This document shows, piece by piece, positions 21,019-30,997 of a stretch of 64,000 nt of DNA (position 1 is the first letter of the stretch; every line of letters starts with the position of its first letter). Both the position numbers and the translations under genes were made by a program. The notes under the pieces were generated by a model. That model searched no databases, was not told the origin of the DNA, and worked only from the letters and a program-made list of their open reading frames with translations. Source of the stretch: Thalassotalea sp. PS06 (GTDB lineage: Bacteria; Pseudomonadota; Gammaproteobacteria; Enterobacterales; Alteromonadaceae); assembly GCF_007197775.1 (NCBI RefSeq), contig NZ_CP041638.1, forward strand, positions 2,356,001 to 2,420,000, read 5' to 3'.

Positions 21019-21076
21019 GCCGTAACACATACCAAGCAAAGCACGCAGATGTGTCATTGCTGATAGAAATTACGGC
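21019..21076 (-). repeat. Nested inverted repeat between frr and uppS
   Basis: Outer arms GCCGTAA (21019-21025) and TTACGGC (21070-21076) enclose inner arms ACACAT (21025-21030) and ATGTGT (21049-21054). The transcript from frr to uppS could fold here into an interrupted hairpin. No long T-run follows on the minus strand, so an ordinary terminator is not indicated. Confidence 0.3.
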
Positions 21077-21095
21077 GTGTCGTTTCTGGAATTCC

Positions 21096-21653
21096 TTAGA
21101 TTTCCATCAATTCTTTTTCTTTTTCAGCAGCCAGCGTATCGCACTGCTTGATAAATTCATCAGTAATTTTCTGAATTTCATCTTCACTCTGGCGTGCTTC
21201 ATCATCACTGATTTCTTTTTCTTTGTTCAGGCTTTTAATGTCTGAATTAGCGTCACGACGAATATTACGAATGGCAATTTTACCACTTTCGATTTCACCA
21301 CCAACGACTTTTACCAGATCGCGACGGCGCTCTTCAGTAAGCGGTGGCAATGGAATGCGGATAAGCGTGCCTTGCGAAGATGGGTTTAAGCCCAAATCAG
21401 ATGCCATGATAGCTTTTTCAACGGCACCGATCATGCCCTTATCGAAAACTGTAACTGCGATTGTGCGAGCGTCTGGCGTTGAAATATTACCTACCTGATT
21501 TAATGGCGTGTCCATGCCGTAGTACTCAACAGTGATGTTATCGAGTAATGACGCGTGGGCGCGACCGGTACGGATTTTATTCAGGTTAGTTTTTAACGCG
21601 TCAATGCTTTTTCCCATGCGGGTTCTTGCATCTTGTTTGATCTCGTTAATCAA
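21096..21653 (-). CDS. frr: Ribosome recycling factor
   Basis: RRF, with EF-G, splits the post-termination ribosome. The 185-residue protein has the full family length and signatures: [48 protein letters not shown], the [21 protein letters not shown] segment and [12 protein letters not shown]. It lies 39 bases downstream of pyrH in the conserved pyrH-frr order. Confidence 0.98.
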   Translation of the reverse strand: MINEIKQDARTRMGKSIDALKTNLNKIRTGRAHASLLDNITVEYYGMDTPLNQVGNISTPDARTIAVTVFDKGMIGAVEKAIMASDLGLNPSSQGTLIRIPLPPLTEERRRDLVKVVGGEIESGKIAIRNIRRDANSDIKSLNKEKEISDDEARQSEDEIQKITDEFIKQCDTLAAEKEKELMEI

Positions 21654-21692
21654 AATATTCTTCCTTCTGTAAACCTGTGTGTTAACAGGAGT

Positions 21693-22433
21693 TTAATTCA
21701 AATTCTCAACGTGGTCGATAACCGTACCCTGGTCACCACCAAGAATAATAGATTTTAACGCGCCTTCTCGATTCATATTGAATACGCGAATCGGCATTGA
21801 ATGGTCTCGGGCAAGCGTAAACGCCGCCAAATCCATTACTTTTAATTCTTTATCCAAAACTTCCGAATAGGATAGTTGGGAGTATAATTGTGCTTCCGGA
21901 TTTTTCACCGGGTCGTCAGAGTAGATACCGTCAACCTTAGTACCTTTAAATACCGCATCAGCCTCAATTTCAATGCCGCGCAAACAAGCTGCGGAATCGG
22001 TTGTGAAGAACGGGTTACCGGTACCTGCGGAGAAAATAACAACGCGTCCGGATTTTAGTAAGCTAATGGCTTCAGCCCAGTTGTAGCTATCACAAACACC
22101 GGTTAAATCAATTGCAGACATTAAGCGAGCGTTAACGAATGCACGATGAAGCGCATCACGCATGGCCAGGCCATTCATCACGGTTGCCAGCATGCCCATC
22201 TGGTCACCAACCACTCGGTTCATGCCGGCTTCAGCCAGACCTTTACCACGAAACAGGTTGCCACCACCAATGACCAGGCCTACCTGAACCCCCATTTCGA
22301 TAAGTTCTTTGATTTCATGAGCCATACGGTCGAGAATTTTTGGGTCAATACCAAACCCCTCATCCCCCATCAGGGCTTCACCACTTAATTTGAGTAAGAT
22401 TCGACGGTATGTTGGTTTTGGATTGGTGCTCAT
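21693..22433 (-). CDS. pyrH: UMP kinase
   Basis: PyrH phosphorylates UMP to UDP as a hexamer of the amino-acid-kinase fold. The 246-residue protein has [60 protein letters not shown] and [19 protein letters not shown], all diagnostic of bacterial UMP kinase. It is preceded by the tsf terminator, so it probably has its own promoter in the short gap upstream or depends on readthrough. Confidence 0.98.
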   Translation of the reverse strand: MSTNPKPTYRRILLKLSGEALMGDEGFGIDPKILDRMAHEIKELIEMGVQVGLVIGGGNLFRGKGLAEAGMNRVVGDQMGMLATVMNGLAMRDALHRAFVNARLMSAIDLTGVCDSYNWAEAISLLKSGRVVIFSAGTGNPFFTTDSAACLRGIEIEADAVFKGTKVDGIYSDDPVKNPEAQLYSQLSYSEVLDKELKVMDLAAFTLARDHSMPIRVFNMNREGALKSIILGGDQGTVIDHVENLN

Positions 22434-22460
22434 AAAATAAACATTCCTTGAGGTTGTAAA

Positions 22461-22496
22461 AAAATAGCCACGGACATTTCTGACCGCGGCTATTTT
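22461..22496 (-). terminator. Intrinsic terminator downstream of tsf
   Basis: A 13-base stem with one G-U type mismatch (AAAATAGCCACGG / CCGCGGCTATTTT) and a loop of about 10 bases. Read on the minus strand it is followed by a run of seven T. It lies between the tsf stop and the pyrH start and would end the rpsB-tsf transcript. Confidence 0.8.
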
Positions 22497-22572
22497 AATA
22501 CGTTTATGTGACTTTAAAAAGTCCTAAAAGAAAATAACACCACAAACTGCAACGCAGTTTGCCTGTAGGTGA

Positions 22573-23412
22573 TTATTCGCCTTTAGCTGCAGCGATTTGC
22601 GCTTCAACTTCAGCTGCGAAATCTTCTTCTTTCTTCTCGATACCTTCACCAACTTCTAAACGAACAAAGTTAGAAACTGTTACGCCTTTCTCTTTTAACA
22701 CGTCACCAACAGTACGCTTTGGTTCCATGATGAAAGCTTGACCAGTCAAAGAAATTTCACCTGTGAACTTCTTCATACGGCCAGTAACCATTTTCTCAGC
22801 GATTTCAGCAGGCTTGCCTTCGTTCATCGCGATATCGATTTGAATAGCTTTTTCTTTCTCTACTACGTCAGCAGGTACATCTTCAGGGTTGATGTAATCT
22901 GGCTTAGAAGCAGCAACGTGCATTGCTACGTGCTTAAGTGACTCTGCATCACCTTCACCTGCAACTACAACACCAATTTTTGCACCGTGCTTGTAAGAAG
23001 CAAGGTTAGCGCCTTCAACGTAAGCAACACGACGTACGTTGATGTTTTCGCCAATTTTAGCAACAAGAGCAACACGCTCTTCTTCAAACTGTGCCTGTAG
23101 CTCTTCGATAGAAGGCTTAGAAGCAGCAGCAGCGTCAGCTACTTTGTTTGCGAACGCAAGGAAGTTGTCATCTTTAGCAACGAAGTCAGTCTGACAGTTA
23201 ACTTCAACCAAAGTACCATCTTTAATGATGATTTGACCTTCAGCAGCGATGTTACCGGCCTTTTTAGCAGCTTTTGCCTGACCAGACTTACGCATGTTTT
23301 CGATTGCAAGCTCCATATCGCCATCCACTTCCTGAAGGGCTTTCTTACAATCCATCATGCCAGCGCCAGTGCGATCACGTAATTCTTTAACTAATGCAGC
23401 AGTAATTGCCAT
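22573..23412 (-). CDS. tsf: Translation elongation factor Ts
   Basis: EF-Ts is the nucleotide exchange factor for EF-Tu. The 279-residue protein has the N-terminal UBA-like domain ([25 protein letters not shown]), followed by [27 protein letters not shown] and the coiled-coil region near residues 180-230. The C-terminal [28 protein letters not shown] is typical. It is 80 bases downstream of rpsB, with a strong hairpin in that gap. Confidence 0.98.
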   Translation of the reverse strand: MAITAALVKELRDRTGAGMMDCKKALQEVDGDMELAIENMRKSGQAKAAKKAGNIAAEGQIIIKDGTLVEVNCQTDFVAKDDNFLAFANKVADAAAASKPSIEELQAQFEEERVALVAKIGENINVRRVAYVEGANLASYKHGAKIGVVVAGEGDAESLKHVAMHVAASKPDYINPEDVPADVVEKEKAIQIDIAMNEGKPAEIAEKMVTGRMKKFTGEISLTGQAFIMEPKRTVGDVLKEKGVTVSNFVRLEVGEGIEKKEEDFAAEVEAQIAAAKGE

Positions 23413-23443
23413 GAGTTAATTCCTCAAAATAAGTATTAATTGT

Positions 23444-23466
23444 GGCTGACTGGGAACCAGCCAGCC
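23444..23466 (-). terminator. Hairpin in the rpsB-tsf gap (possible attenuator)
   Basis: A 10-base stem with one G-U pair (read on the minus strand GGCTGGCTGG / CCAGTCAGCC) and a three-base loop. It is followed by moderately T-rich sequence on the minus strand rather than a clean T-run. It could be a partial terminator that sets the ratio of S2 to EF-Ts, or a transcript-stabilising hairpin. Confidence 0.5.
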
Positions 23467-23492
23467 GAGATACATTTCGCTAAATAATGGAA

Positions 23493-24221
23493 TTATTCAG
23501 CTTCAACAAAACCATCTTTTTCTGCTTGCACAGCGATGTTAGTCTCACGACCTTCGATTACAGCGTTAGCCGCTGAATCTAGGTATAAGCTAACTGCACG
23601 GATCGCATCATCGTTACCTGGGATGATGTAATCAATGCCATCTGGGTTTGAGTTAGTATCAACAACAGAAATTACTGGGATACCTAAGTTGTTCGCTTCT
23701 TTGATTGCAATGTGCTCATGGTCAGCATCGATAACGAAGATAGCGTCTGGAAGGCCACCCATGTTTTTGATACCACCAAGGCTTTTCTCAAGCTTTTCCA
23801 TTTCACGAGTACGCATTAATGCTTCTTTTTTGGTTAAAGCATCAAAAGTACCGTCAGTGCTTTGAGTTTCAAGATCTTTCAAACGTTTGATAGATTGACG
23901 AACCGTTTTCCAGTTAGTCAACATACCACCTAACCAGCGGTGATTTACGTAGAATTGATCACATTTTAGCGCTGCTTCTTTAACAGCATCGCTTGCCGCG
24001 CGTTTAGTACCAACGAAAAGAACTTTACCTTTCTTAGATGAAACACCTGATAAGAAAGCTAGAGCGTCGTTGAACATTGGAACAGTTTGCTCAAGGTTGA
24101 TGATATGAACTTTGTCACGTGCACCAAAAATGTAAGACTTCATTTTCGGGTTCCAGTAACGAGTTTTGTGACCGAAGTGTACGCCGGCCTTAAGCATATC
24201 GCGCATAGATACGTTTGGCAT
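23493..24221 (-). CDS. rpsB: 30S ribosomal protein S2
   Basis: S2 is a small-subunit ribosomal protein that assembles late on the 30S. The 242-residue protein shows [22 protein letters not shown] at the start, [39 protein letters not shown] and the [24 protein letters not shown] segment, all family signatures. A GAGG ribosome site lies upstream of the ATG. The leader before it is long and structured, fitting S2 autoregulation. Confidence 0.98.
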   Translation of the reverse strand: MPNVSMRDMLKAGVHFGHKTRYWNPKMKSYIFGARDKVHIINLEQTVPMFNDALAFLSGVSSKKGKVLFVGTKRAASDAVKEAALKCDQFYVNHRWLGGMLTNWKTVRQSIKRLKDLETQSTDGTFDALTKKEALMRTREMEKLEKSLGGIKNMGGLPDAIFVIDADHEHIAIKEANNLGIPVISVVDTNSNPDGIDYIIPGNDDAIRAVSLYLDSAANAVIEGRETNIAVQAEKDGFVEAE

Positions 24222-24248
24222 TTTTTAATCCTCTTGGGGTTAAGCGTC

Positions 24249-24319
24249 CATACATCCCGTATTACCGACTGCGACTGAAAAGTCAGGGCAGCACCCCGGA
24301 ATACGTTTGCCGATGTATG
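24249..24319 (-). ncRNA. Structured leader of rpsB (S2-type autoregulatory element)
   Basis: On the minus strand the leader can fold into nested stems: CATACATC with GATGTATG (24312-24319 with 24249-24256) and CGTATT with AATACG (24300-24305 with 24258-24263). Inside lies a GACT-TTTC-AGTC hairpin (24273-24284). The arrangement lies 28 bases upstream of the rpsB start. Enterobacterial rpsB leaders are known to bind S2 and repress rpsB-tsf; matching function here is inferred from position and folding. Confidence 0.65.
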
Positions 24320-24398
24320 TGAGTTTTTAAATAATTAATATGTTCAATAATTGAACGCGAACCCATGATTTCGCCGATGGCTTTTTCACGGGCGGTGC

Positions 24399-24407
24399 TT
24401 TATACCA
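24399..24407 (-). promoter_or_regulatory. Extended -10 promoter candidate for rpsB-tsf
   Basis: On the minus strand the sequence reads TGGTATAAA followed by a GC-rich stretch (GCACCGCCCG). The TGn extension, the -10 match and the GC-rich discriminator are typical of strong, stringently controlled ribosomal promoters. The -35 is weak (TTTATT-like). Confidence 0.5.
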
Positions 24408-24683
24408 TTTAAACGTTCAAAAATAAAGCGATAGCGAGAAAAACTTTTATTTTCACCAAGGTTATCAACAACACAACTACCACTTTTGCGAACAACAAAA
24501 TACTTTCTCACTTGTGGTAGGCAAAAATCTGCTAATAAGTTATGACGTAATTACTCAAATAATCCCCAGTGTAACTCGTCTCTGTGTGGCATAAGCCCTT
24601 ATTTTAGGTTATTATTTCGGCTCTATACGTCAGGTCTCGACTATCTATTGCAGACCATTTATTTCAAATCTTTGAGGAATCGA

Positions 24684-25529
24684 ATGAGTATTGTCATTAA
24701 AAGCCAAAGTGACATCGAGCATATGCGCACCGCCGGGAAATTAGCGGCGAGCGTTTTAGAAATGATTGAAGCCCATGTAAAAGCCGGGGTAACAACCGAT
24801 GAACTGGATAGCATTTGCGCCCAGTACACCGCAGAAAACAATGCTCTTTCAGCACCATTGAATTATGGCGCTGATGCTAATGGTGAAGGTGGATTTCCAA
24901 AGTCTATTTGTACGTCGGTAAACCATGTTGTTTGCCACGGTATCCCGTCTGAGCAAACCCTGCAGGATGGCGACATCATCAACATCGATATTACCTGCAA
25001 AATTTCTTTCGATAGCGCCGACACGCCGGAAGATGAGAAAACCTATTATCATGGCGACACCTCGAAAATGTTTCTTATTGGCAATGTAACCCCAGAGAAT
25101 CGTCGTCTTTGTCGCATCACTCAGGAAAGTCTGTATCAGGCGATTCGCAAGGTTAAGCCAGGCGCAAAATTCAATGAAATCGGCGCCACCATTCAAAAAC
25201 ACATCAAAAAAGCTGGCCGTTTCGGCATCGTTAAAGATTTCTGTGGTCACGGCATTGGTACCGTATTTCACGAAGAGCCACAAATCTTGCATTACAAAAA
25301 CGGCGATGCCCGAGTGATGAAAGAAGGCATGATCTTCACCATTGAGCCGATGATAAACCTTGGTAAAGGTGGTACCGTCCTCGATAAAGATGACGGCTGG
25401 ACAGCTTATACTGTCGATGGTAAAAACTCAGCACAATGGGAACACACCATCCTGGTTACCAAGAATGGCTGCGAGATCCTTACCCATCGCAGCGAAGAAA
25501 AAGACCTGCCGAGAGTCCTAGTTAATTAA
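24684..25529 (+). CDS. map: Type I methionyl aminopeptidase
   Basis: Map removes the initiator methionine. The start is ATG 24684 with GAGGA upstream; an in-frame TTG 12 codons earlier has no ribosome site. The 281-residue protein has the metal ligands in INIDITCKIS...HGDTSKMFLIG (two Asp), GHGIGTVFHEEPQILHY (His), FTIEPMI and the final QWEHTILVT (Glu residues). It is longer than E. coli Map. The extra residues sit between the two ligand aspartates (roughly FDSADTPEDEKTYY) and near residues 62-70 (ADANGEGG). Confidence 0.95.
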   Translation: MSIVIKSQSDIEHMRTAGKLAASVLEMIEAHVKAGVTTDELDSICAQYTAENNALSAPLNYGADANGEGGFPKSICTSVNHVVCHGIPSEQTLQDGDIINIDITCKISFDSADTPEDEKTYYHGDTSKMFLIGNVTPENRRLCRITQESLYQAIRKVKPGAKFNEIGATIQKHIKKAGRFGIVKDFCGHGIGTVFHEEPQILHYKNGDARVMKEGMIFTIEPMINLGKGGTVLDKDDGWTAYTVDGKNSAQWEHTILVTKNGCEILTHRSEEKDLPRVLVN

Positions 25530-25582
25530 ACAACAATAAAAATCTGCGTATTTCTGCCAGTCGATAAGGAAGTATTTGTACC

Positions 25583-28231
25583 GTGGTTGAACAAAGTATT
25601 TTACCCCAGCGATTTCAAGAGCGCTTATCGCTGGCAGCACCTGTGATGGAACTTCAGGATTTTCATCTGCAGAACGACGAATTTTACCAATGGCTGGCGG
25701 ATGCATTCGCCGATAACGAAATTACCGACCTGGTGCATGCCCGTGCCGAATACGTGGATCGGGTACTCAACAAAATCTGGTGCCAACAACACCTGGATGA
25801 ACATCAAATTGCGCTGATGGCGGTTGGCGGATATGGCCGCGGCGAATTACACCCTTTCTCTGATGTTGATATCCTGATCTTAACTCAGAAAAAAATCAGC
25901 AAAGAACTTGAAGAATACATTGGTGCCTTTATCACCCAGCTTTGGGATATCCGCCTCGACGTTGGTCACAGTGTACGAAGTGTTAAAGAATGTATTAAGC
26001 TTGCCAGCACGGATGTCACTATCGCCACCAACTTGCTTGAATCCCGGCTTATTTGCGGTAATCAGGCGCTAGCAGAAGAATTATGGCCACAACTTTGGGT
26101 AAAGAAATTCTGGCCTTCGGAAAAGTTTTTTATCGCCAAACGTGATGAACAGATAAAACGTCACCAACAATATAAAGGCGCCGCCTACACGCTGGAACCA
26201 AACCTTAAGGCAAACCCGGGTGGCCTTCGCGACATTCAGAATATTTCCTGGGTAGCGAAACGCCATTTTCACGAAGACAGTCTTTACGAGTTGGTACAAC
26301 ACGATTACCTGACCCTTAATGAATTTTATGAATTAATGGAATGTCAGGATTATCTATGGCGGATGCGCTTTGCCCTACACATTATTGCCGGTCGCAGCGA
26401 AAATCGTTTGTTGTTTGACTATCAGGGCGATGTGGCGCGATTAATGGGGTTTGGTGAAGATGGTAAGAAAGCCATTGAACGGATGATGAAGCGTTTCTTC
26501 CGGGTCATCAACTACGTTTCTGAGCTTAATGAAATGTTGCTGCAGCATTTTCAGCAGGCCATGTTAAATCACGATGAAAAGCAACCTGAAGTCGATATTG
26601 ATAAAGACTTCATGATGATTGGTAATCTGATACAGGTGAAAAACTCCCGGGCATTTGTGCGCCCGGAAATGATGTTGAAGATCTTTTTGGTTATCGCCGA
26701 TAACCCTCAGGTTAAGGGTATCCATTCCGATACCATCCGATTACTGCGTAACTCGCGCCGGCGACTAATTTCAGAACTGATTGATTATGCTGAATGTCGC
26801 CGTTTGTTTATGGCATTGATGCGCCACCCCAGAGGTTTGGGTCGCGCGTTTAATCTCATGCATCATCACGAAATCCTCGCCAATTATCTGCCGGAATGGC
26901 AAAACATTGTTGGCCAGATGCAGTTTGACTTGTTCCACGCTTATTCCGTCGATGAACATAGTTATCGATTAATCAAAAACCTATACCGATTTTCACTGCC
27001 TGAGCACAATCACGAATTTCCGTTATGCAGTAAAATCGTCCAGCGCATTCGTAAACCAGAATTATTGTATCTTGCCGGCATATTCCACGACATCGCCAAA
27101 GGCCGAGGCGGCAGCCATAGTGAATTAGGCGCCGTTGACGCATTAACTTTTGGTGAAATGCATGGCCTGACCAAACACGATACCAAGATGATTTCCTGGT
27201 TGGTCAAATACCACCTGCTCATGTCGGTGACCGCTCAGCGCCGCGACATTTCCGATCCTAATGTTATTCGTGAATTTGGTGAAATTGTTCGCGATGAGGC
27301 GCATCTCGATTATCTTTACTGCCTGACAGTTGCCGATATGCGCGCCACCAACGAAAGTTTGTGGAATAACTGGAAAGGCAATTTGCTCGAAGAGTTATAT
27401 TTTTCCACCAAACGCGCCTTGCGCCGTGGTCTTGAAAAACCCGTCGAATATCGCGCACAAATCAAAGAAAACCAGCAACATGCACTGTTGTTATTAAACC
27501 AGGATGACATCAGTAAAGACCTGATTAAGCCGGTTTGGAAACAGTTTAAGCCGGATTATTTTCTGCGCTATAGCCCACAGCAAATCCGCTGGCATTCAAA
27601 AGCCGTGTTTGCCCATGACAGGTCGTCACCTTTAGTCTTGGTAAGCCCTCAGCCCTATCGAGGAGGCACAGAGGTTTTCGTTTATACCAAAGACAAGGCC
27701 AATATATTTGCCACCATTGTTGCCGTTTTAGGTTCCAAAAAACTGTCGATTCATGATGCAAAAATCCTGACCAGCAAAGATGGTTACACCTTGAATACTT
27801 TCGTGGTGCTTGACCACAAAGGCCATGCCCTGAAAGACGATTATCATATGCAGGATATCAAAGACTCATTAATACACTGGCTGTCTTCGGATCAACCGGT
27901 TACGATAGTGCCACAGCCGGTGCCGCACAAATTTAAGCAATTTGAGATCCCGACTCAGGTAAGCTTTATTCCGCATAACAATACCAAGGTGACCGCCATG
28001 GAACTGGTTGCCCTGGATCGCCCTGGACTACTCGCTGAAATTGGTAAAGTTTTCCAGGAGCAGGAACTGGCCATACATTCTGCGAAAATTACCACCTTCG
28101 GTGAACGCGCGGAAGATATGTTTTTAATTTCTACGGCCGATAATTGCGCCTTAAGCGAAGAGCAGCAGGCTCTGCTCGAAGCGCAGTTGTGTCGAACCAA
28201 TCAACCTTTAGCTAACGTCGAATATAAGTAG
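25583..28231 (+). CDS. glnD: Bifunctional uridylyltransferase/uridylyl-removing enzyme GlnD
   Basis: GlnD senses glutamine and adds or removes UMP on PII, controlling nitrogen assimilation. The 882-residue protein has the nucleotidyltransferase motif [19 protein letters not shown] near residues 81-99. An HD domain follows with [17 protein letters not shown] and the conserved [17 protein letters not shown]. Two C-terminal ACT domains start near residues 695 ([17 protein letters not shown]) and 805 ([19 protein letters not shown]). The GTG start at 25583 has AAGGA upstream. It lies between map and dapD, the same order as in E. coli. Confidence 0.97.
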   Translation: MVEQSILPQRFQERLSLAAPVMELQDFHLQNDEFYQWLADAFADNEITDLVHARAEYVDRVLNKIWCQQHLDEHQIALMAVGGYGRGELHPFSDVDILILTQKKISKELEEYIGAFITQLWDIRLDVGHSVRSVKECIKLASTDVTIATNLLESRLICGNQALAEELWPQLWVKKFWPSEKFFIAKRDEQIKRHQQYKGAAYTLEPNLKANPGGLRDIQNISWVAKRHFHEDSLYELVQHDYLTLNEFYELMECQDYLWRMRFALHIIAGRSENRLLFDYQGDVARLMGFGEDGKKAIERMMKRFFRVINYVSELNEMLLQHFQQAMLNHDEKQPEVDIDKDFMMIGNLIQVKNSRAFVRPEMMLKIFLVIADNPQVKGIHSDTIRLLRNSRRRLISELIDYAECRRLFMALMRHPRGLGRAFNLMHHHEILANYLPEWQNIVGQMQFDLFHAYSVDEHSYRLIKNLYRFSLPEHNHEFPLCSKIVQRIRKPELLYLAGIFHDIAKGRGGSHSELGAVDALTFGEMHGLTKHDTKMISWLVKYHLLMSVTAQRRDISDPNVIREFGEIVRDEAHLDYLYCLTVADMRATNESLWNNWKGNLLEELYFSTKRALRRGLEKPVEYRAQIKENQQHALLLLNQDDISKDLIKPVWKQFKPDYFLRYSPQQIRWHSKAVFAHDRSSPLVLVSPQPYRGGTEVFVYTKDKANIFATIVAVLGSKKLSIHDAKILTSKDGYTLNTFVVLDHKGHALKDDYHMQDIKDSLIHWLSSDQPVTIVPQPVPHKFKQFEIPTQVSFIPHNNTKVTAMELVALDRPGLLAEIGKVFQEQELAIHSAKITTFGERAEDMFLISTADNCALSEEQQALLEAQLCRTNQPLANVEYK

Positions 28232-28241
28232 GAAAACATCG

Positions 28242-29066
28242 ATGAAAGAGATCCAACAAATTATTGAGCAGGCTTTTGAGGATAGAGCCAACATCAGCCC
28301 AAGCAGTGTCGACCCAGAAGTCAAAAATTCAATTTTGGCGGCTTTGGATTTACTGAACAAAGGCCATGCCCGTGTAGCCGAAAAAATAAACGGTGAGTGG
28401 GTTGTCAATCAATGGTTGAAAAAAGCCGTACTATTATCATTCCGCATTAATGATAATGAAGTGATGCACGCTGGCGAAAGCACCTATTTCGACAAAGTCC
28501 CACTGAAATATGAAGGTTATGGCCGTGCCGACTTTAATAGAGATGGTGTTCGTGTCGTACCTGGCGCTAGTGTCCGTACCGGTAGTTTTATCGGTAAGAA
28601 CGTAGTAGTTATGCCTTCTTTTGTTAACATTGGCGCGTTCGTCGATGACGGCTGCATGGTTGATACCTGGGCAACGGTAGGTTCTTGTGCACAGATCGGC
28701 AAAAACGTTCACCTTTCCGGTGGTGTTGGTATTGGTGGTGTATTAGAACCACTTCAGGCCGGCCCAACCATTATCGAAGACAACTGTTTTATCGGTGCAC
28801 GTTCGGAAATCGTTGAAGGCGTTATCGTTGAAGAAGGCTCGGTTATTTCTATGGGCGTTTTCATCGGTCAATCGACGAAAATCTTTGATCGTGAAACCGG
28901 TGAAGTCCACTATGGTCGCGTACCTGCAGGTTCGGTTGTTGTACCGGGTACATTGCCTTCAAGCTGTGGCACCTGTCAGTTATATGCTGCCATTATCGTT
29001 AAGAAAGTGGATGCAAAAACACTGGCAAAAACCGGCATCAATGAATTACTTCGCTCGGTAGAGTAA
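28242..29066 (+). CDS. dapD: 2,3,4,5-tetrahydropyridine-2,6-dicarboxylate N-succinyltransferase
   Basis: DapD makes N-succinyl-2-amino-6-ketopimelate in the succinylase branch of lysine/diaminopimelate synthesis. The 274-residue protein begins with the helical domain ([18 protein letters not shown]) and then has a left-handed beta-helix. Diagnostic parts are [61 protein letters not shown] and VPGTLPS. It is 10 bases downstream of glnD. Confidence 0.97.
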   Translation: MKEIQQIIEQAFEDRANISPSSVDPEVKNSILAALDLLNKGHARVAEKINGEWVVNQWLKKAVLLSFRINDNEVMHAGESTYFDKVPLKYEGYGRADFNRDGVRVVPGASVRTGSFIGKNVVVMPSFVNIGAFVDDGCMVDTWATVGSCAQIGKNVHLSGGVGIGGVLEPLQAGPTIIEDNCFIGARSEIVEGVIVEEGSVISMGVFIGQSTKIFDRETGEVHYGRVPAGSVVVPGTLPSSCGTCQLYAAIIVKKVDAKTLAKTGINELLRSVE

Positions 29067-29074
29067 TTTTATGA

Positions 29075-29106
29075 TCACGCCAGTTATATCGTGGTAGCTG
29101 GCGTGA
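29075..29106 (+). terminator. Hairpin downstream of dapD
   Basis: Perfect 9-base stem TCACGCCAG / CTGGCGTGA with a 14-base loop, starting 8 bases after the dapD stop. No T-run follows, so it may be a transcript-end or stabilising hairpin rather than a full intrinsic terminator. The next gene starts 17 bases beyond it. Confidence 0.4.
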
Positions 29107-29122
29107 ATCAAGGATATTGAAT

Positions 29123-29551
29123 ATGGAAATCATTCAATCACGACGACAAAATATACTGTCCCGATTCTCCCAAATGCTATTGGATTTTGGCTGGTTTATT
29201 CTCTTTTCGCTAATCTTCTTGACATTTACGACAGAGCAGATAGACATCTGGCATTCTTTGACGATAACTCTGTGTCTCACCGTATTCACGACTTTGTATT
29301 TATGGTTTGTCTACCCAGAACCTTCGAAAAAAATTGTTTTCACTGCAAATGGTTTTGAGTATCACGATTACCAGTTAAAGAGGCAAATTGCCTGGTCAGA
29401 TTTCGATGGTTACAAGATTTCCAAGTTTCCCAATTACCAAATAACCTTAAAGATAAAAAATCAGGACAACATCGTTTTTGGTTATCAGGTATTTTCAGCA
29501 AAACAACGCCAGCAATTATTCTCTGCGTTGGATTTCCATCACCAAAAATAA
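29123..29551 (+). CDS. Small membrane protein with possible YcxB-like PH-type domain
   Basis: This 142-residue protein starts at ATG 29123 with AAGGA eight bases upstream; the earlier TTG is less likely. Two hydrophobic segments (about 22-38 and 47-65) form a hairpin in the membrane. A cytoplasmic C-terminal part (about 70-142) begins KIVFTANGFEYHDYQLKRQIAWSDF and alternates beta-like strands. The pattern resembles YcxB-like or bacterial PH domains, but I recognise no specific family. Function unknown. Confidence 0.7.
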   Translation: MEIIQSRRQNILSRFSQMLLDFGWFILFSLIFLTFTTEQIDIWHSLTITLCLTVFTTLYLWFVYPEPSKKIVFTANGFEYHDYQLKRQIAWSDFDGYKISKFPNYQITLKIKNQDNIVFGYQVFSAKQRQQLFSALDFHHQK

Positions 29552-29574
29552 ACCGGTATCGCATTTATCGGTGA

Positions 29575-29894
29575 TTAACTGGAAGCGCCAGCTGCACCTA
29601 CCGCAGCAACGCCAGCAGAACTTGCCTGTTGCGAAGCTACCTGATGCGATATCACCGCCGCGCTTTGATGTTCTGAAGCGATGATACAAGTACCGTACCC
29701 CAATCCTTTTAATGGGTTCTCCCACAGCACCTCGCCATTGGCGGGATCCAGACAAAATAAATGACCGCCAGAATAGGCAAATTATCGACATTAGTGATGG
29801 TAGAGCTTTTGATTTTGGTTTTCCAAAGCTCCTCACCCTGGTTTTTGTTTAAACACACCACGTGGCCACTGATGCCCAAGAATAGTTTTTCCAT
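29575..29894 (-). pseudogene. Frameshifted small PQQ/WD40-like beta-propeller repeat protein
   Basis: The frame starts MEKLFLGISGHVVCLNKNQG and continues EELWKTKIKSSTITNV, a PQQ-repeat blade. After residues DNL the homology moves to another frame that reads YSGGHLFCLDPANGEVLWEN, PLKGLGYGTCIIAS and ends at 29575. Joining the frames would need the loss of about 4 bases near 29775-29785 (D-N-L-[F-A]-Y-S would be expected), giving about 107 residues. Either the gene is broken or there is a sequence error. A GAGGA ribosome site precedes the ATG. The full-length relatives have no assigned function. Confidence 0.65.
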
Positions 29895-29999
29895 AATCGA
29901 TCCTCACAACTAAACTAGCTTTACCATACCAGTTGGAGTCAGGATTACAAATCACCACTCAAATTAGAGAGTTGGACAAAAGGAAATTAAAAGATAGAG

Positions 30000-30026
30000 T
30001 GCACCATCCATTGGCAGAACGGTGCA
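30000..30026 (-). terminator. Weak terminator candidate downstream of kdsB
   Basis: Six-base stem TGCACC / GGTGCA with a 15-base loop. On the minus strand it is followed by a T-rich stretch (CTCTATCTTTTAATTT). It starts 12 bases past the kdsB stop. The stem is short, so the call is tentative. Confidence 0.35.
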
Positions 30027-30037
30027 GATTAGCGTGA

Positions 30038-30808
30038 TCAGGGGAGCTGACGGGCGTATGCGCGGGCTTTTTCGAGATCTTCAGGCGTATCGACACCTTC
30101 AACCGGCAAATGGCTTTTTGCCACTTCGACATGAATTTTTTCACCTTGATAAAGCACCCTGAGTTGCTCGAGGGCTTCAATGGTTTCCAGCTCACTGGTC
30201 GGCCAGGAAACGTAGTCTTTGATAAACCCTGCACGATAAGCATAAATGCCAATATGACGTAAATAGTCGCAACGAAGTTTTCGCGCATCACTATTGCTAG
30301 CCGAGAACTCATCTCGGTCAAATGGAATGCTGGAGCGAGAAAAATAAAGCGCATAGCCTTCTTTATCACAAATCACTTTTACCACATTCGGATTAAACAC
30401 CTCGTCAGACGACTTTATATCCACCGCCAAGGTTGCCATTCTCGCCAAAGACTGTTGAGCAAGATTATTCGCTACCTGGGCAATATTTTCACTCGGGATG
30501 AAAGGTTCATCACCTTGGACATTAACAATGATTTCATCGTCGCTGAACTGATATTTTTCGACCACTTCCGCCAGTCTTTCAGTACCCGATTGATGGTCCG
30601 AACGGGTCTCGCAAACCTCTATGGGTAAGCTTGCCATTGCATCCATTACCTGTTGATTGTCGGTGGCAACAATGACCCGACTGGCGCCAGACGCCAAAGC
30701 TTTCTCTACAACCCACTCAATCATTGGCTTGCCATTTATATCAGCAAGAACTTTTCCGGGCAAACGACTTGAATTAAATCGAGCTGGAATAACTACGGTA
30801 AATCCCAT
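30038..30808 (-). CDS. kdsB: 3-deoxy-manno-octulosonate cytidylyltransferase
   Basis: KdsB activates Kdo as CMP-Kdo for attachment to lipid A. The 256-residue protein has [22 protein letters not shown] with the nucleotide-binding RxxSxRxPGK pattern, [24 protein letters not shown] and [12 protein letters not shown]. The C-terminal [12 protein letters not shown] is typical. It is the last gene of comEC-msbA-lpxK-ycaR-kdsB, 9 bases after ycaR. Confidence 0.97.
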   Translation of the reverse strand: MGFTVVIPARFNSSRLPGKVLADINGKPMIEWVVEKALASGASRVIVATDNQQVMDAMASLPIEVCETRSDHQSGTERLAEVVEKYQFSDDEIIVNVQGDEPFIPSENIAQVANNLAQQSLARMATLAVDIKSSDEVFNPNVVKVICDKEGYALYFSRSSIPFDRDEFSASNSDARKLRCDYLRHIGIYAYRAGFIKDYVSWPTSELETIEALEQLRVLYQGEKIHVEVAKSHLPVEGVDTPEDLEKARAYARQLP

Positions 30809-30817
30809 ATTTGCCTC

Positions 30818-30997
30818 TTATTCTTCTGATGCCAGCTTACGAGCCTGATTTTCCAGTAATACCGGAATATCTTTTTCTATCGGGTACGCCAGGCGATCAA
30901 ATTTACAGATCAGTTCCAGATTTTCTTTGTCATATGCCAGTTTGCCTTTGCAAATCGGGCAAGCCAGAATATCGATAAGTTTTGTATCAAAAGCCAT
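30818..30997 (-). CDS. ycaR: Trm112-like protein YcaR
   Basis: This 59-residue protein starts [20 protein letters not shown] and has the family pattern ILACPxCKG, with [19 protein letters not shown] at the end. It is a Trm112/UPF0434 protein. Only the first pair of zinc-site cysteines (C13 and C16) is followed by a single later cysteine (LICK). The start codon shares one A with the lpxK stop (TAATG), a strong sign of translational coupling. Position between lpxK and kdsB is conserved in gammaproteobacteria. Its function is uncertain. Confidence 0.92.
   Translation of the reverse strand: MAFDTKLIDILACPICKGKLAYDKENLELICKFDRLAYPIEKDIPVLLENQARKLASEE

Larger units (their letters stand above)
24222..24683. 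other. Divergent intergenic region between rpsB and map
   Basis: This 462-base gap separates the minus-strand rpsB block from the plus-strand map gene. Its left part holds the rpsB leader and promoter. The right part is AT-rich and should carry the map promoter, for which no clear -35/-10 pair could be chosen. No further coding frame or tRNA was seen. Confidence 0.6.
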
